Shown here in pieces: positions 1 to 10,944 of a stretch of DNA of 64,000 bases. Source of the stretch: Periconia sp. R9002 (Eukaryota; Ascomycota; Dothideomycetes; Pleosporales; Periconiaceae); contig JAMAHW010000081.1 of NCBI GenBank assembly GCA_023627715.1, positions 1 to 64,000 of the forward strand, in the 5' to 3' direction. A program made the translations under genes and the position numbers. The first letter of the stretch is position 1; the number at the start of each line of letters is the position of its first letter. The notes under the pieces are model-generated. The model was not told the origin of the DNA. It saw only the letters and a list, made by a program, of their open reading frames with translations, and made no database searches.

Positions 1-170
1 GGTGGTGGTTTGGGGATGTGGTGTTTGTGGCGGAGGCGGGGGATGGGGGGGAGGGGAGGGTGAGGGGATCGAGGGTTAGGTTGGATGGGGAGGGGGAGGG
101 GGATTTGGGTGGGGTTTGGGTTGAGTATGTTTGAGGTTTGGTGTGGGTTTGGTGGTGGTAGGGTTAGGTT
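1..170. repeat. G-rich low-complexity segment
   Basis: The + strand is almost pure G/T/A with many runs of three to six G, densest between about 35 and 100, so it could form a G-quadruplex on the + strand. No convincing reading frame is visible. It may be the edge of a feature lying outside the window. Confidence 0.5.
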
Positions 171-896
171 AGTAGAATGTTCTACCGTTTTTACTTTAAC
201 TTCTGCGGGATATTGTGTCTGTGGTGGTTGAAGGACGTGAATACGGGATAATCTGATGGAAAAGGAAGTGGTTGTTTAGATTGATGGAGCATTACTATGA
301 AAGATGGGGTATATGAATTTGAATTGATCATCACAGAGTATTGCTATCCTGGGTGTCGACACAGAAGATGGGGTATATATATGTGTGGTTTTTACGCCGA
401 CGATTAACAGGTGTGACCCCATGATTATATCACGTGCTGTAGCATTCACATAAACTGTTATAGCGTATTGTGAGGAGTTGTCGGTACTGTATCGTACGAT
501 TTTGCTATTTGTGTTGTTTGCTGATTGAGAATATGGGGTATGAGTTCTTTTTGTCTGGGCAGGGATAGCTCAGATGACATTTTAATACTTTATGCTTTTA
601 ATGCTTAAACCGCGAATATGTTGTACTGTGGTGGAAGTTTCTGTTACTACTCTGTTCCTTTTCTTTTCCTTTGCACGTTTTGAAACTTTCATTTTGAAGA
701 AATGGGCATGGACGGGCATTTCACTCTTTTTTAAATATTCATCGGTGTGCTCTATTGCAAGAATATTCATAATACACGAAAAGGAGGCAGGGGTTTTTTT
801 CCTCCGTAAGTACCTATTGCTACAAAGCATAGTTGGGATGTTTTTCATCCTGGAGAAGGAACGCGAGAGGAGGTTCAGTTATAGAACACTTCCTAA
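171..896. other. Intergenic, no gene seen
   Basis: Overlapping short open frames on both strands at about 580-980 look like noise. The phrase AAGATGGGGTATAT occurs at about 302 and again at about 365. A 30-nt stretch at about 320-352, reading LIITEYCYP on the + strand, resembles one at about 34418-34450 next to a kinase-fold fragment. Confidence 0.4.
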
Positions 897-3800
897 TTAC
901 ATTGAAGACCCGCCGTATTGTTTCAATAGTTTAACTATCTCCCAATGGCCACCGGCTTTTGCCAAAGAAAGGGGTGTGTGATTACGATAGTCTGGCTCGG
1001 GAATTTCAACTCGATCAGTCTCGAGTAGTAATCTTACTACGCTCGTATGGCCATTCAAGGCCGCCTGGTAAAGCGGTGTGCATCCATTACGATTGCGTAT
1101 GTTGATGTTGACTTTGCCTGTTCCGAGGAGCTGTGAAACCACATCATCGTGCCCATTCTTTGCTGCGCAGTAAAGCGGCGTCTCTCCAACATAATCTTGG
1201 GCGTCAATCCCACACTCGGAAAACCCCAGTAATAGTTGTATCACTTGTACCCTTCCATATGCCGCTGCCACAATAAGTGGTGTTCGCCCATATCCATCTC
1301 TCTGTTTGATATCAACTTTCCCGCTACTCAGTAAGAGTCGCACACTTTCTGTATGTCCGCCAAGAGCTAGTGCATGGAGTGATGAAGATCCATCTCGAAT
1401 TACTCGACTCGGGTCGACCTTGTCGTTTTCCAATAACAGCTTGAAAATCGACAATTCTGGAGCTATTCCTGCGAGGTATAGGGGTGTTTCGTGACTCCAA
1501 TCTCTGTGGTTTGGATCGACTTTATTCGATTGAAGAAATAGGCGAACGAATTCAATATCTCCATAGTTAACCGCTAGATGAAGTGGCGTTTCTCCGATGC
1601 TATTCTTGATGTTAACGTCGGTTCGCGCGTCTTCGAGTAGGATTTTAACTATGCTCCGTCCCCCTCTTATCACAGCCACATGCAATGCTGCGTTTCCTTC
1701 ATGGTTTTTAGTGTTTACGTCAAGTTCCTTAATTCTAAGTAAACTTTGGACCACAAAATCTTCTTTCCAGTGGACGGCATAGTGAATGGCGAAGCCTACA
1801 TTTGAAATCAAAACATTGGGATTCACTTTTCCAGTGTCAAGCACCGACTTGAGCAATGCCTCATCTTTCCATTGTAATAGATCGAAGAGCATAGTATCCA
1901 GTCGGTCTGACTCGGCATGAAAGTCCTCGGAATTGATAAGTAAGCATACCGCCACTTTGAAGTCAAAGTCAAATAAGTATGACAGGACATCTTTCCGTGG
2001 CGAACATTTGAAGTCTTTTTTGAGTTTTGAACGATCCCACTCAAAACCAGCCTGAAGTAAATCGTTAACGTTGCTGGTACATCGACGGACTGCGAAGGTC
2101 TCGAGTAATGCACGGACGGTGTCCTGACTTCCAGTCGCAGCGGCTGCAAACAGGGGGCAGCAATATCTCTCTTCTTCTTTTTCAAAACATTTCGCTGATT
2201 CATGGATCCGAATGAGATTCGGCGTGTTAAGCTCTGCTAGCAAATATAGCAAGGTCACAGTTCCCTTGTGCTTGCGTATTCGACGCTTCTCAAAGAAACG
2301 GTCAAGTGTGATCCATTCTCGCAAGGGGAAGTTTTTCAAGAAATCCGCTTGATCGATATTTAATCCCTGAGCAACATCCGCATGGAGAAAAACGTAAGAG
2401 AAGGAGTAATGCATCAGAGGGAATAGATCAGGGTCTGAAAAGACATTAAAGTACTCTGAATCGTCGAAGTTAACAGCCATGTAATTGAGACAACACTGTT
2501 TGAGAGTATCATGGCTCTGACCTTCGAAGCCTTCTCTGATGTCGGACCAGATGCTAGAGAGTGCATTCTCTTTAAGCAAAAAGTCGCGGACCGATTCGTG
2601 GATGAACTGTACTCGCTTGTACTTGGTCTTTGTGATCTCCACGAGCCCTTTCGAGTTACTTAGAATTGACCGTTCTATGTCGTCTTCCGTTGTCTCATCT
2701 GGATTCCATGGTAGCATTTCGTTCCCATCTACTCCTGAGAGTATAGCGAAATACAACTCCTGAGGACTGAGCGGCCGCGTTGCGAAGAGAACCCACTGGA
2801 TACATAGCAAGAGTTCGTCCTTTCGGTAGGAGTCCCGTGTTAAGATGTCACGGAACAGTTCATCCAGCTTGTCCGGTATATCTCTTAGCCGTTTTCTTAG
2901 CGCACGCATGTGGCCTCCGTCGTATTCCTTGTTCAAAATCCTGGTAACAAGCACCACCCACATAAATACCCCAGATGCTTTCTTTTGAATTTCAGTGCGC
3001 ACTTCTTGGGCAAGTTTGCTTTTACCAATCTTTAACTCGGATTCCAGATATCGCGCGATGTCTGCCTTGTGTTCCTCTTGGCCGTCTAGCATAAGATACA
3101 ACGCTTTATCGAGTGTGATGTGAGGGTAAGGCCGACTCGCGAAGCAGATTTGGAATCTGATGTTGGAAGATATCGCCTGGTCACCAACACTCTCGAGAAA
3201 GTATACCATGTCGCGGATCTGTTCTTCGTCGCATTCGTCTAGGGCGTCGATAAAGAACACAACGGGAGAATCTCCGATATCCAGAATAACTTCCTCTAAA
3301 AGCGACTTGAGCGACTCTAGTGTCCACTGGTAGTTTTTGCCGGCGTTCAAGGCAGAGAACCCCAAGGAAAACAACTTGTCTTGCAGCGCAGGCATCTTTT
3401 CGAAAATTTGAATGAGTAGTGCTCTGTATGCCCCCATCGTAGATTTCTCGAGACCATCGCCGCGCGCGTTGAAGAAGAAAGATATCACTATCCAATCTTT
3501 CATAGCCCTTTTAGCGTTCAAAAAAGCGTATTTCATCAGTGTAGATTTCCCTGCGCCGGGCTTGCCCTTTATCCAGAGGAATCCGTAATGTTCAAATTGT
3601 TTCTCGGGGTTCAACCAGTCAAGATATTCAGATTTGCTCAATAACCACCGGCATGTTCTTATATGACCATTTTCGATATTTGCTTGACGCTCATCTATAT
3701 GTTCAAACATTAAAGATTGCAAGAGAGCCTGCTTTTGTTCTGTCCTCTCATTTGAGATAGAATCGGCGGCATGCGAAGATATAAAGAATGCTAGGAAGAG

Positions 3801-5045
3801 TCAGAATAGTCGGCGGTCTTCTTTTGAGTAGTTGTACGTACATGGGATCATCTGTTGCCTAAATTGATCAGCACCATTCCGAAAGCTTAGCCGATATAAT
3901 TATGTTTAGAGCATCCAACACTCACTGCGAACCTTCATTAGCGGCACAGCTAGCTTCTATCCTTCTTCGTTTACTAATTAAACTTTCGGCGGATACAATG
4001 TCAAAACTACGTTCTGTTACGCCATTAGTTCGTATACATGTCTATGTTTAGGGTCGTCTGGACACTAACTGTCGCTACTGCGCATTGTCTCTCCAACTGG
4101 CTGTGTGATCTTCATCTGTGCCGGTGGAATAACTGACAGGACTTCTTTGGCGTACGCCGCGGCTGTTCCAGCTGCGTAGGGTTGCCAATCCTCGTTTTTA
4201 TGAGAGTCGGCATAGTCGGAAATGCCGCGGATAACGAGACAGGGGAATGTGTCCATCAACCCTGCTGCTTCCATCTCAAAACATAAGATACCACCAAGCC
4301 GTTTACTTTCCTCATCTCTCTTGGTGGCACTTTTTATCACTCTGTTACCAGAAGCGATTGTTCCATAGTGTATTTGTATCTCTTCCCCGCTTTGGCGCTG
4401 ACCTCGTTGTTCGTGTGCGTCAGGACTGCAATCTTTGCACGTAATGGTACCAACGTGATCGTATGTTGCTTTGAAGAGTACATCGGGGCCTGCTTTCTGA
4501 CGCTGGAACGTGGAGAATCGTTCGAGGCTGAGAATGTGGTCAAATAAATGGCTCTCAGATATGGCCATGTTCGCTTTTACGGTCTGTACCGCACTGAGCA
4601 GTATCTGCGGCGGAGAATTCAGGATTCCAGTTCGTTCAAAACCGCCCAGGGTATCCTTCCCCTTGTCGTACTGTACCACTCCGCCAAAAGTCTGATTCGG
4701 TTCGCTTACCACCACGTCCCCAAGTCGGATGTCTTTTGTGCTTGGGACGCCTCCCCCAATGCCCACCATGAGTTCGATTCGAATACCTTTGAAGGCCGCC
4801 TGCATCTGTGTCGCTACCGTTGCTGCTGGATTGTTTCCAATTTGTCCCGCTGGTAGACAAACAATCACCACGTTGTGCCCCGCCATCGCTCCCGTACAGT
4901 ATACATTCTTATCATCGCCGAGATCACCCGCGGGGTTCTCATGTCTCTCGTCAAGCAGCGCCTTCGCGGCAGCAAGCTCGGTGTGAAGCGCACATATCCA
5001 CCCAACTGTGTAATCCTCCCGGTCCAGCTGAGGCAAGCTTGGCAT
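897..5045 (-). CDS. NLR-type receptor: PNP_UDP - NACHT - ankyrin repeats
   Basis: Fungal NOD-like receptor with the usual three-part layout, in a family linked to non-self recognition and incompatibility. Proposed exons are 5045-4070 and 3790-897 (1289 aa). Exon 1 is a purine/uridine phosphorylase-like sensor (DYTVGWICALHTE, VGIGGGVP, FEMEAAGLMD). Exon 2 has NACHT with Walker A GKPGAGKST (about residues 401-409), Walker B VVFFIDALDECDE and FASRPYPH, a winged-helix-like segment (QFIHESVRDFLL), then about nine diverged ankyrin repeats from about residue 880 to the end. The open frame of exon 1 stops at 4065, but a GTTAGT donor at 4069 and a TAG acceptor at 3791 are in compatible phase and restore the linker EQKQALLQSL seen in such receptors. 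The start is the first ATG after an upstream stop. The 279-nt intron is long, so two adjacent genes remain possible. Confidence 0.75.
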
Positions 5046-5939
5046 CTGTGTTCGTATCGCGGTGGCGGCCACTCATCTCAGGTTGATGCTGGCATAAGGA
5101 AGTTTTCTTTTCGTTTTGCTATGTTAGCAAGCGTGGCGGTCTGGAAGGAGGAAAGGAAGGGTCTGTTCAGAGGACAATCTGAAGGCAGGCAGAAGTTGAG
5201 AGATGAGCCAGTGGTTGCGGCAAGGCTGAAGTTCTGAAGTTCTGCCTGACAAGGATCGTGCTGCGCCTCTACAATGAAGCCAATCAAATTCCATTTCTCG
5301 ACGCGCATAATCCATCAGACACGGCCACTATGCCCCTCAGTTGGTTATAGGTCCGTCCCCGCAGAGTCTGATTTGGATATACTTTGAGGCGAAAAGTACA
5401 CCGAAAACTTCACATAAGTGGAACCAAATCATGTCTTCAATATGAAATGTCAGATTCGGGCTAAAGAACAGAGCAGAAAATAGAAAATTTTTGTTCGTGC
5501 GAATAAAGCAAAATTGACTCGAGGGTAATGGCATAGCACGTAGGTAGTAGAGGTGGATAGTACTCAAAAAGTCTTGATATCATGGATCACTCATCTAGAC
5601 GTCTTAAACAGACTGGTATGCTGTATGATCGCTAGATACATATCTCATCGTGCTATTTTGGAGTAGTATTGTACTGAACCACTTCCCTGGTATCAGACCT
5701 GCGTGGGACCATTCCTTAACTTCAAGTACGATTCTGTCCCAGCTGATCCGTATAATACCATTCCTCCGTATCTGTTGCTTCCCATGCCTGATTCCGACCA
5801 TTAAAAACATCGGCGTGGTCAAATGCGAATGCTCCAGAAATATTGTCACTTGCATAGCATGATAGTGGACATTCACAAGCAGGAGGTCTGTCTGCACGTT
5901 AGCCTGAATGCACTTTCATTTTCAAGATCAAGAGTATAC
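5046..5939. other. Intergenic, no gene seen
   Basis: Region 5' of the NLR gene. The short open frames here lack recognisable motifs and a common coding frame. It presumably holds the NLR promoter and the 3' end of the next gene. A GTAAGT just past the stop at 5940 could be a donor for a small terminal exon within this stretch. Confidence 0.4.
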
Positions 5940-6872
5940 TTACAGCGACGTTGCTGGGGTGCGAAGAATTTCTTTCAAAGTGCTTTCGGAATCGTATTCG
6001 ATGGTCTTATAGTATTTCGTCCTCTCAGACAAAATTCTCTCCCATTTTTCCTTTGTCGAGTTCTTGATGCAACCCTCTAGTTTGACGTTAGGGATTCCTT
6101 CGAGGTTCGGATACGCAAAGGAAAGAAGCCAATCCGCCATGATCTTAACACATGGGTACTTCCGCATCCAAGAGAATTCTTGCTTCCATTGATCATTGTC
6201 GATATGCCGCCACATCAGATCAGTCCACGGAGTTATAACGTCTTCCTCGTAGGGATTCGGAAACTCTATCTCCAAGATTTGCAGGTGTGGAATGCCGTTG
6301 GATGGGAAAATAGTCGCTGGCGCTTGCGAAGGATCGTATTCCAGCTCTCCTTCGTCCGAGAGATCTAGACCGAAAAACTTGAAAAGCGTAGGTAAATCCA
6401 GCGTCAATCGCACCCGGGCAAGCCAGTTTGAGACAGGAGGCGGGACGTGGCACGTGGCTACGTTAATGAATGTTTCGATGTCGCTGAAGTGTTTTACTGT
6501 ACCACTCCAGCCCACGTGTAGGGCCTTTTGCTGGATATTCTTGCTGACTTGAAATATTGCATAGTTCGGGCTTGCAATACCTTCAACTATATCCCAGCTG
6601 GAGGGAAATGCTTCCTCGATGGAGAGGATATTTTCAAGTGCCCAGGCTTGGAAGCAGGATGCGTTGTTCCTCCTAGAACCTAAAACCGCTGTCATCTGCC
6701 CAGGGGAGCTCGCCACAACATGAAGCCTAATGATCCCACCAAGCACATATAGTAATATCTTATCTTGAAGCTCTTGGGGAAGGTCGAAGAATCGAAACGG
6801 CTCAATTACCGCATTCTCCTGATCAATCGTTGGCGCCATAGGAGTCGAGTTCTGGGATTCGATGTTGTTCAT
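5940..6872 (-). CDS. F-box-like hypothetical protein (local paralog family, intact copy)
   Basis: 310-aa protein with an F-box-like opening, FFDLPQELQDKILLYVLGG (about residues 28-46), followed by a leucine-rich body with no named domain I recognise. F-box proteins usually recruit substrates to SCF ubiquitin ligases; that role is inferred from family only. The C-terminal block (VKIMADWLLSFAYPN, IPNVKLEGCIKNS) matches the gene at 9472-10944 (VTVDWMLMGAFPYIK, IPHVKLMGAVKTS), so the two are paralogs. The ATG at 6872 opens the frame. The terminal CTG-TAA-GT could instead be a GTAAGT donor leading to a short last exon; I see no proof of it. A tandem-repeat tract lies in the upstream region. Confidence 0.7.
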   Translation of the reverse strand: MNNIESQNSTPMAPTIDQENAVIEPFRFFDLPQELQDKILLYVLGGIIRLHVVASSPGQMTAVLGSRRNNASCFQAWALENILSIEEAFPSSWDIVEGIASPNYAIFQVSKNIQQKALHVGWSGTVKHFSDIETFINVATCHVPPPVSNWLARVRLTLDLPTLFKFFGLDLSDEGELEYDPSQAPATIFPSNGIPHLQILEIEFPNPYEEDVITPWTDLMWRHIDNDQWKQEFSWMRKYPCVKIMADWLLSFAYPNLEGIPNVKLEGCIKNSTKEKWERILSERTKYYKTIEYDSESTLKEILRTPATSL

Positions 6873-6959
6873 ATTGTATGCTAGCGGTAGAGAACTGGTA
6901 TTTGGATGATCTGAGGGGCGTACTAAACTGAGGAGTTGAGTAAATTGAGCAGTAAAGGA

Positions 6960-7032
6960 TATCGCGAAGTAGAGTGGATCGAGAAGTAGAGTGATCGAGA
7001 AGTAGAATAGATCGAAGAGTGGAGTAGGTTAG
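6960..7032. repeat. Short tandem repeat upstream of F-box-like gene
   Basis: About four diverged copies of a 15-17-bp unit resembling ATCGAGAAGTAGAGTGG. They lie 90-160 bp upstream of the gene on the minus strand, so in its promoter or leader. Confidence 0.6.
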
Positions 7033-7754
7033 ATGCGACGGTACGTGGTTATATAGCTATGCGGAAGTTACCTAGGTAGTCCGCAGAACCGGGAAGGCGC
7101 GTTCATATATACCAATGCGACAAAAATGGCTGACGGAACATGACGTAGTCTAGCCAATAATCAATTTCTAGTTGTGATAGATATCTTTGGTGACAGCCAA
7201 TAAACGAAAGTTCTTTGAAATGTTTCGCGAAGACAGCGTAGGGGGTACAGAGTCTCAGACCAGGCGAGTGCCCGTCCACTTCAATGGGTAGAAGAGGTTT
7301 CCATAAGTGCACATTTTAAATAGTACGTATGTACGAGGAGAGGTTTTCATACCTAACAGCAGGAGTTTGACATGTGATTGCTAGTAAATAATTATTTGTT
7401 TGACAGCGCGAATAAGAATAGTAGCCTGCTTGTGCTGCATGGAAAATTAGATGCTCCGTAACACGATAAGCGGAACTTCTTGCCTTTCGAAAAGACCATA
7501 TGTCATATCAATTGTGCGACAACTGTGAACGCGAACTTAAATTGCCTATAAACACGTCCCTTGCGTTACAAATAATATTGCAATGAGCTCGTCTTCTGTC
7601 AACCCTAACCCTTTTGTCCAATCCTTACACTAAGCTCTGTCACTAGAATACCATGAAATTGAAATTGAAATGGATCCTCGCAGATTATTCTAGAATACCA
7701 TATATCAAAACCCCTCCAAAGCTCTCCTCGTGATACTCCAATTTTCCACGTAAA
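7033..7754. other. Intergenic, no gene seen
   Basis: No supportable gene. The 12-mer CTAGAATACCAT occurs twice, at about 7643 and 7690, on either side of a GAAATT-rich stretch. Confidence 0.4.
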
Positions 7755-8192
7755 TCACAAATCCATCATGTCCATAGCCACAAGCCTGAAATCCTCCAAG
7801 CCCGCCAAACGATGCGGTTCCACTTCTTCAATATACTTTCTGCTCGTCACCATGTCTATGAAACCCTGTAGAGTTTCATATCGGACGATGGTAACCAAAT
7901 CCCACTTCTCTTCCTCTCCTTTCTCGCCGATAGGACCCGCCACGAAGCCGGCGACGCTAGCCATAAAGTAGGGATCTGATTTGGGGGGCATCATGGGGCG
8001 GATGGCGTCGATGTATCTTTCGGTAGCAGCCTGGCGCCCGGAACAAGGCTCTCCTGCGAGTGAGGCATGCTCGGGTGCGTACAAAGCGTGTTCGCGGAAC
8101 TTCCAGAGGTTCAGCATAAATACTGGTTTACTGGGATCGCGCGTAGCTGTGAGGGAAGCGAGAACTTCGCGGTTGATGGGGTAAACTGGCAT
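7755..8192 (-). CDS. DUF1330-like dimeric alpha/beta-barrel protein
   Basis: Small soluble protein of the DUF1330 / dimeric alpha-beta barrel type; its reaction is unknown. Visible family features are KPVFMLNLWKFR near the N terminus, a central RYIDAIRPMM helix, and the C-terminal YETLQGFIDMVTS...PHRLAGLEDFRL block. I chose the ATG at 8192 (MPVYPINREVL) because family similarity begins there and gives a usual length of about 145 aa. In-frame ATGs at 8285 and 8309 would add up to 39 residues that do not look like the family. No operon-like partner is visible. Confidence 0.65.
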   Translation of the reverse strand: MPVYPINREVLASLTATRDPSKPVFMLNLWKFREHALYAPEHASLAGEPCSGRQAATERYIDAIRPMMPPKSDPYFMASVAGFVAGPIGEKGEEEKWDLVTIVRYETLQGFIDMVTSRKYIEEVEPHRLAGLEDFRLVAMDMMDL

Positions 8193-8309
8193 TTTGAGAT
8201 AATTGAACTCCGGCTCTGGTTGTATGTGAAGTGTATTGATTAACGCAAATGTTCTTTGGGATGAGATTGTTGTTAGTGATGCCATTTCCAGGTGGAAAAC
8301 TAAAGCCAT

Positions 8310-8984
8310 TATGTATCTCCTCCTGTCTATGGCAGAGACTACGCTTGCGCGCGGAACTCCACATCAGAAGGGCGGCGTCTGAACGCAGGTCCATTTCTAC
8401 TAGCTAAAACAGGTGTTGCATACGATTAACTTGATCGCTGATGTCTTAATACGACATCTTACATCCACTATTCCCGATGCGCGGAACTCCACTAACGGCA
8501 CCAATGGAAGGGCGCAATTTAACCCTCTTCGTACGTAACCTTTTCGGCTCAGTTCAATAACTTCCTAATTCAGTAACTAATGTGGACAAAAAAATAAATT
8601 GGGCGTTTTATCGTCTCGGCTGATTTAAAGAGCGCAAGGGCGACGAAAGTAATAGAGGAACTATCACGAATTTTTTTCTCTCATTCTCATAAAACAGCCA
8701 GCTCCCTTCCATTTGATAATTTTACACTACGCAAGTTTGAATTTTTATAATCATCAGCCAGTATTTCCTGCTTAAACTTCACCCTGTGTGTATAACAATA
8801 GTAACTTGTCTGGTGTCTCAGTGGAGCTTAGAAGTTAGGGGTATTCCGGCATGAAAATCGAGGAACTGTTACTCTGACACGAAGGGGGCAAATTCTCGAT
8901 TATAACGTACTCCCTGTACATTATGAATCTCTAGGCGGTCTATAATCGATTTGGTGCGACGTTGGAGGGTTCAAAAGTCATCCT
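8310..8984. other. Intergenic, no gene seen
   Basis: No supportable gene. GCGCGGAACTCCAC is repeated at about 8347 and 8477, each followed within 25 bases by AAGGGCG. Confidence 0.35.
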
Positions 8985-9285
8985 AGCTGTACTCACACAA
9001 TGACAGGCCGGCACTTGAGTAATCGGGAAGTTTTGTACGACCAACTGAGTCACTTCTTCCTCCCACTAGAAGCTACGATCTTCTTCCTGCAGATGACGCT
9101 CTGCGTATGCTTGTCCTAGTATAAAGCCCTACTTTCGTTTGAGATATGTTTCTACAACACTCATCAACTTAACCTGAGGAACGTCCTTGATGTATGGGAA
9201 CGCCCCCATTAGCATCCAATTCACGATCATTTTATAACAAGGTTCTATATCCATGTAGCCGTTCGCGGCTCCTAGCGCAGTTTCG
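8985..9285 (-). pseudogene. Relic of an F-box-like paralog (C-terminal part)
   Basis: Read on the minus strand, this gives NWMLMGAFPYIKDVPQVKLM, then TYLKRK, a stop, GFILGQAYAER, a second stop, and VPACHC. It follows in order the C-terminal third of the neighbouring gene (DWMLMGAFPYIKSIPHVKLM ... TKWGYILAKSYAER ... IPACHC). The two in-frame TAGs and the missing N-terminal part mark it as dead. The first TAG replaces the Trp codon (TGG to TAG), a transition of the kind RIP makes. It lies about 190 bp downstream of the larger copy, in the same orientation, as a tandem duplicate would. Confidence 0.8.
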
Positions 9286-9471
9286 TCTCTAGACATCAAA
9301 ACGATATTTGTCTCCTCATCCTCCTACCGGAAGCATATATTAGCGTATTATCAAGGTAAATCTGGTAAGCAATTTGCTGGGCATATATATTAAAGTTCTT
9401 TTTGTCATCACAAATGGTTTGTTGAAGAGAGATATATACAATTTATTCAATGTTCTAGGACGCGTCTGGAA

Positions 9472-10944
9472 TTAGTCCCAAATATAGCTTTGGACAGATT
9501 CAACACCAGAGTCATCAGCATCAAACTGATGAAGGCCATATTGCCAAATCACACACGAAGCAGGGCAATGACAAGCCGGTATCTGGGTGATCACGTAGCC
9601 CTCGGAGATTATTTTATTAGATTCCTCCTCCCAGTTGAAACTCCTATGTTTCTCCTCCAACATCCGCTCCGCATATGATTTGGCCAAGATATAGCCCCAT
9701 TTTGTCTTAAGACTGGTCTTGACAGCTCCCATCAACTTAACATGGGGAATACTCTTGATGTATGGGAAAGCTCCCATCAACATCCAGTCCACCGTCACTT
9801 TGAAACAAGGCTTGATATCCATATGACGGTGTTGCCCGAGTGGGGTAGTCTCTCTAAAACTCTCCCAAGGGTTGTATTGTGAAGTTTGAACTCCTGGAAG
9901 TTCCCTCGGACAGTCGACGGACAGTTCCAGTTTGTTCAAGGTCGGCATGAGGGTTAGTATTGAACTAAAGACGTGGCCATCGGAATTTCCAAAATGTAAA
10001 CCAGGATCGACCTGGACCTGGAAGATGCGGAAGAGCTGGAACAACGTCATGTGCAAATGGATTGAATTGAGCCAGTTTTTGTGGGGCGGTAGAGGTGCGT
10101 CGACGCAATTTTCGAGAATCAAAGGGTCTGTGAATCGTTTTGTTGTACCTGTCCAAACCGCTGCCTCTGCCTCGTCCTTTACTTTGTGGGAGACAAGAAA
10201 GATGTTCCTGTTGACCCTAGCGGCCCACCGAACTTCCCAGCTGGAATAATGGCGGAATTTATCCACCAAGCTGACTCGCAACAGTCGGCCTGATATAAAT
10301 GGCTTTCTCGAGACGTTGTACCCATTCTGTACATTAACTTCGGGGAATAACTTCCCTCCCATAGCCTGCCGGTAGATGTCGTGGCGAATCTCCAGAGGAA
10401 GTTTCATTAATGGGAAGTGTTTTCCATTCTTAGACCACCACTTTTGCATGGTCCGGGTCGGATCCATCCAGTTCCATTTGGCGGCTTGATTGACTATCCA
10501 ATCGTTCAACATCTGCCAAGTGTCGCGAGATGTTTGTATTTGTATGCGGTCTGCAGTCAAAGAAACTGTACCGGGCATAACGCGCACTGGGAAAGTCATC
10601 GGGACTTCTTCACCTCCATGCTTGAAACCGTACAACTTCTTATCAACCTTGTTAGCCGCCTCAGGAGGCCACAGGCGAGCGGCTGACAAGTTGATGGGGT
10701 ACAATCATATGGCCGCCACGTTAATGTGCTTCTTTTTCAGCGCTCCAATTGTATTGCCGCTGGCGCGAAGCATAGTGTCGTCCTTCAAGCCAGTATTTGG
10801 TATATGGTATTTGTATTCGTTCGGATATGATTCAAAATTCTCCTCTAGTATAGGGTGTATCATCAGTGGAAAAGCTTGAAGATGATCGTCGACGCTGCGC
10901 CTTCGCCTGCGCGTTCCGGCCTGGTGACGTTCGAAATATGACAT
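9472..10944 (-). pseudogene. F-box-like paralog interrupted by one in-frame TGA
   Basis: The frame from ATG 10944 to 9472 is open for 490 codons except for one TGA at 10707-10705, after KKKHINVAAI and before YPINLSAARLWPP. Coding character is clear on both sides. The downstream part holds LMKLPLEIRHDIYRQAMGG (F-box-like), a hydrophobic body, the family's C-terminal block, and a final segment ITQIPACHCPASC. No intron of credible size removes the TGA, and the next codon is TTG, so the UGA-CUA readthrough context is absent. CGA to TGA is a common RIP product, so a fresh nonsense pseudogene is my preferred reading. Alternatives are translation from a later ATG or a sequencing error. Function is unknown; SCF-type substrate recognition is a family inference. 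Confidence 0.6.

Noticed and set aside
582..981. Overlapping open frames on both strands (88 and 129 codons)
   Set aside because: They overlap each other and the 3' end of the NLR gene, have no motifs, and composition is not coding-like.
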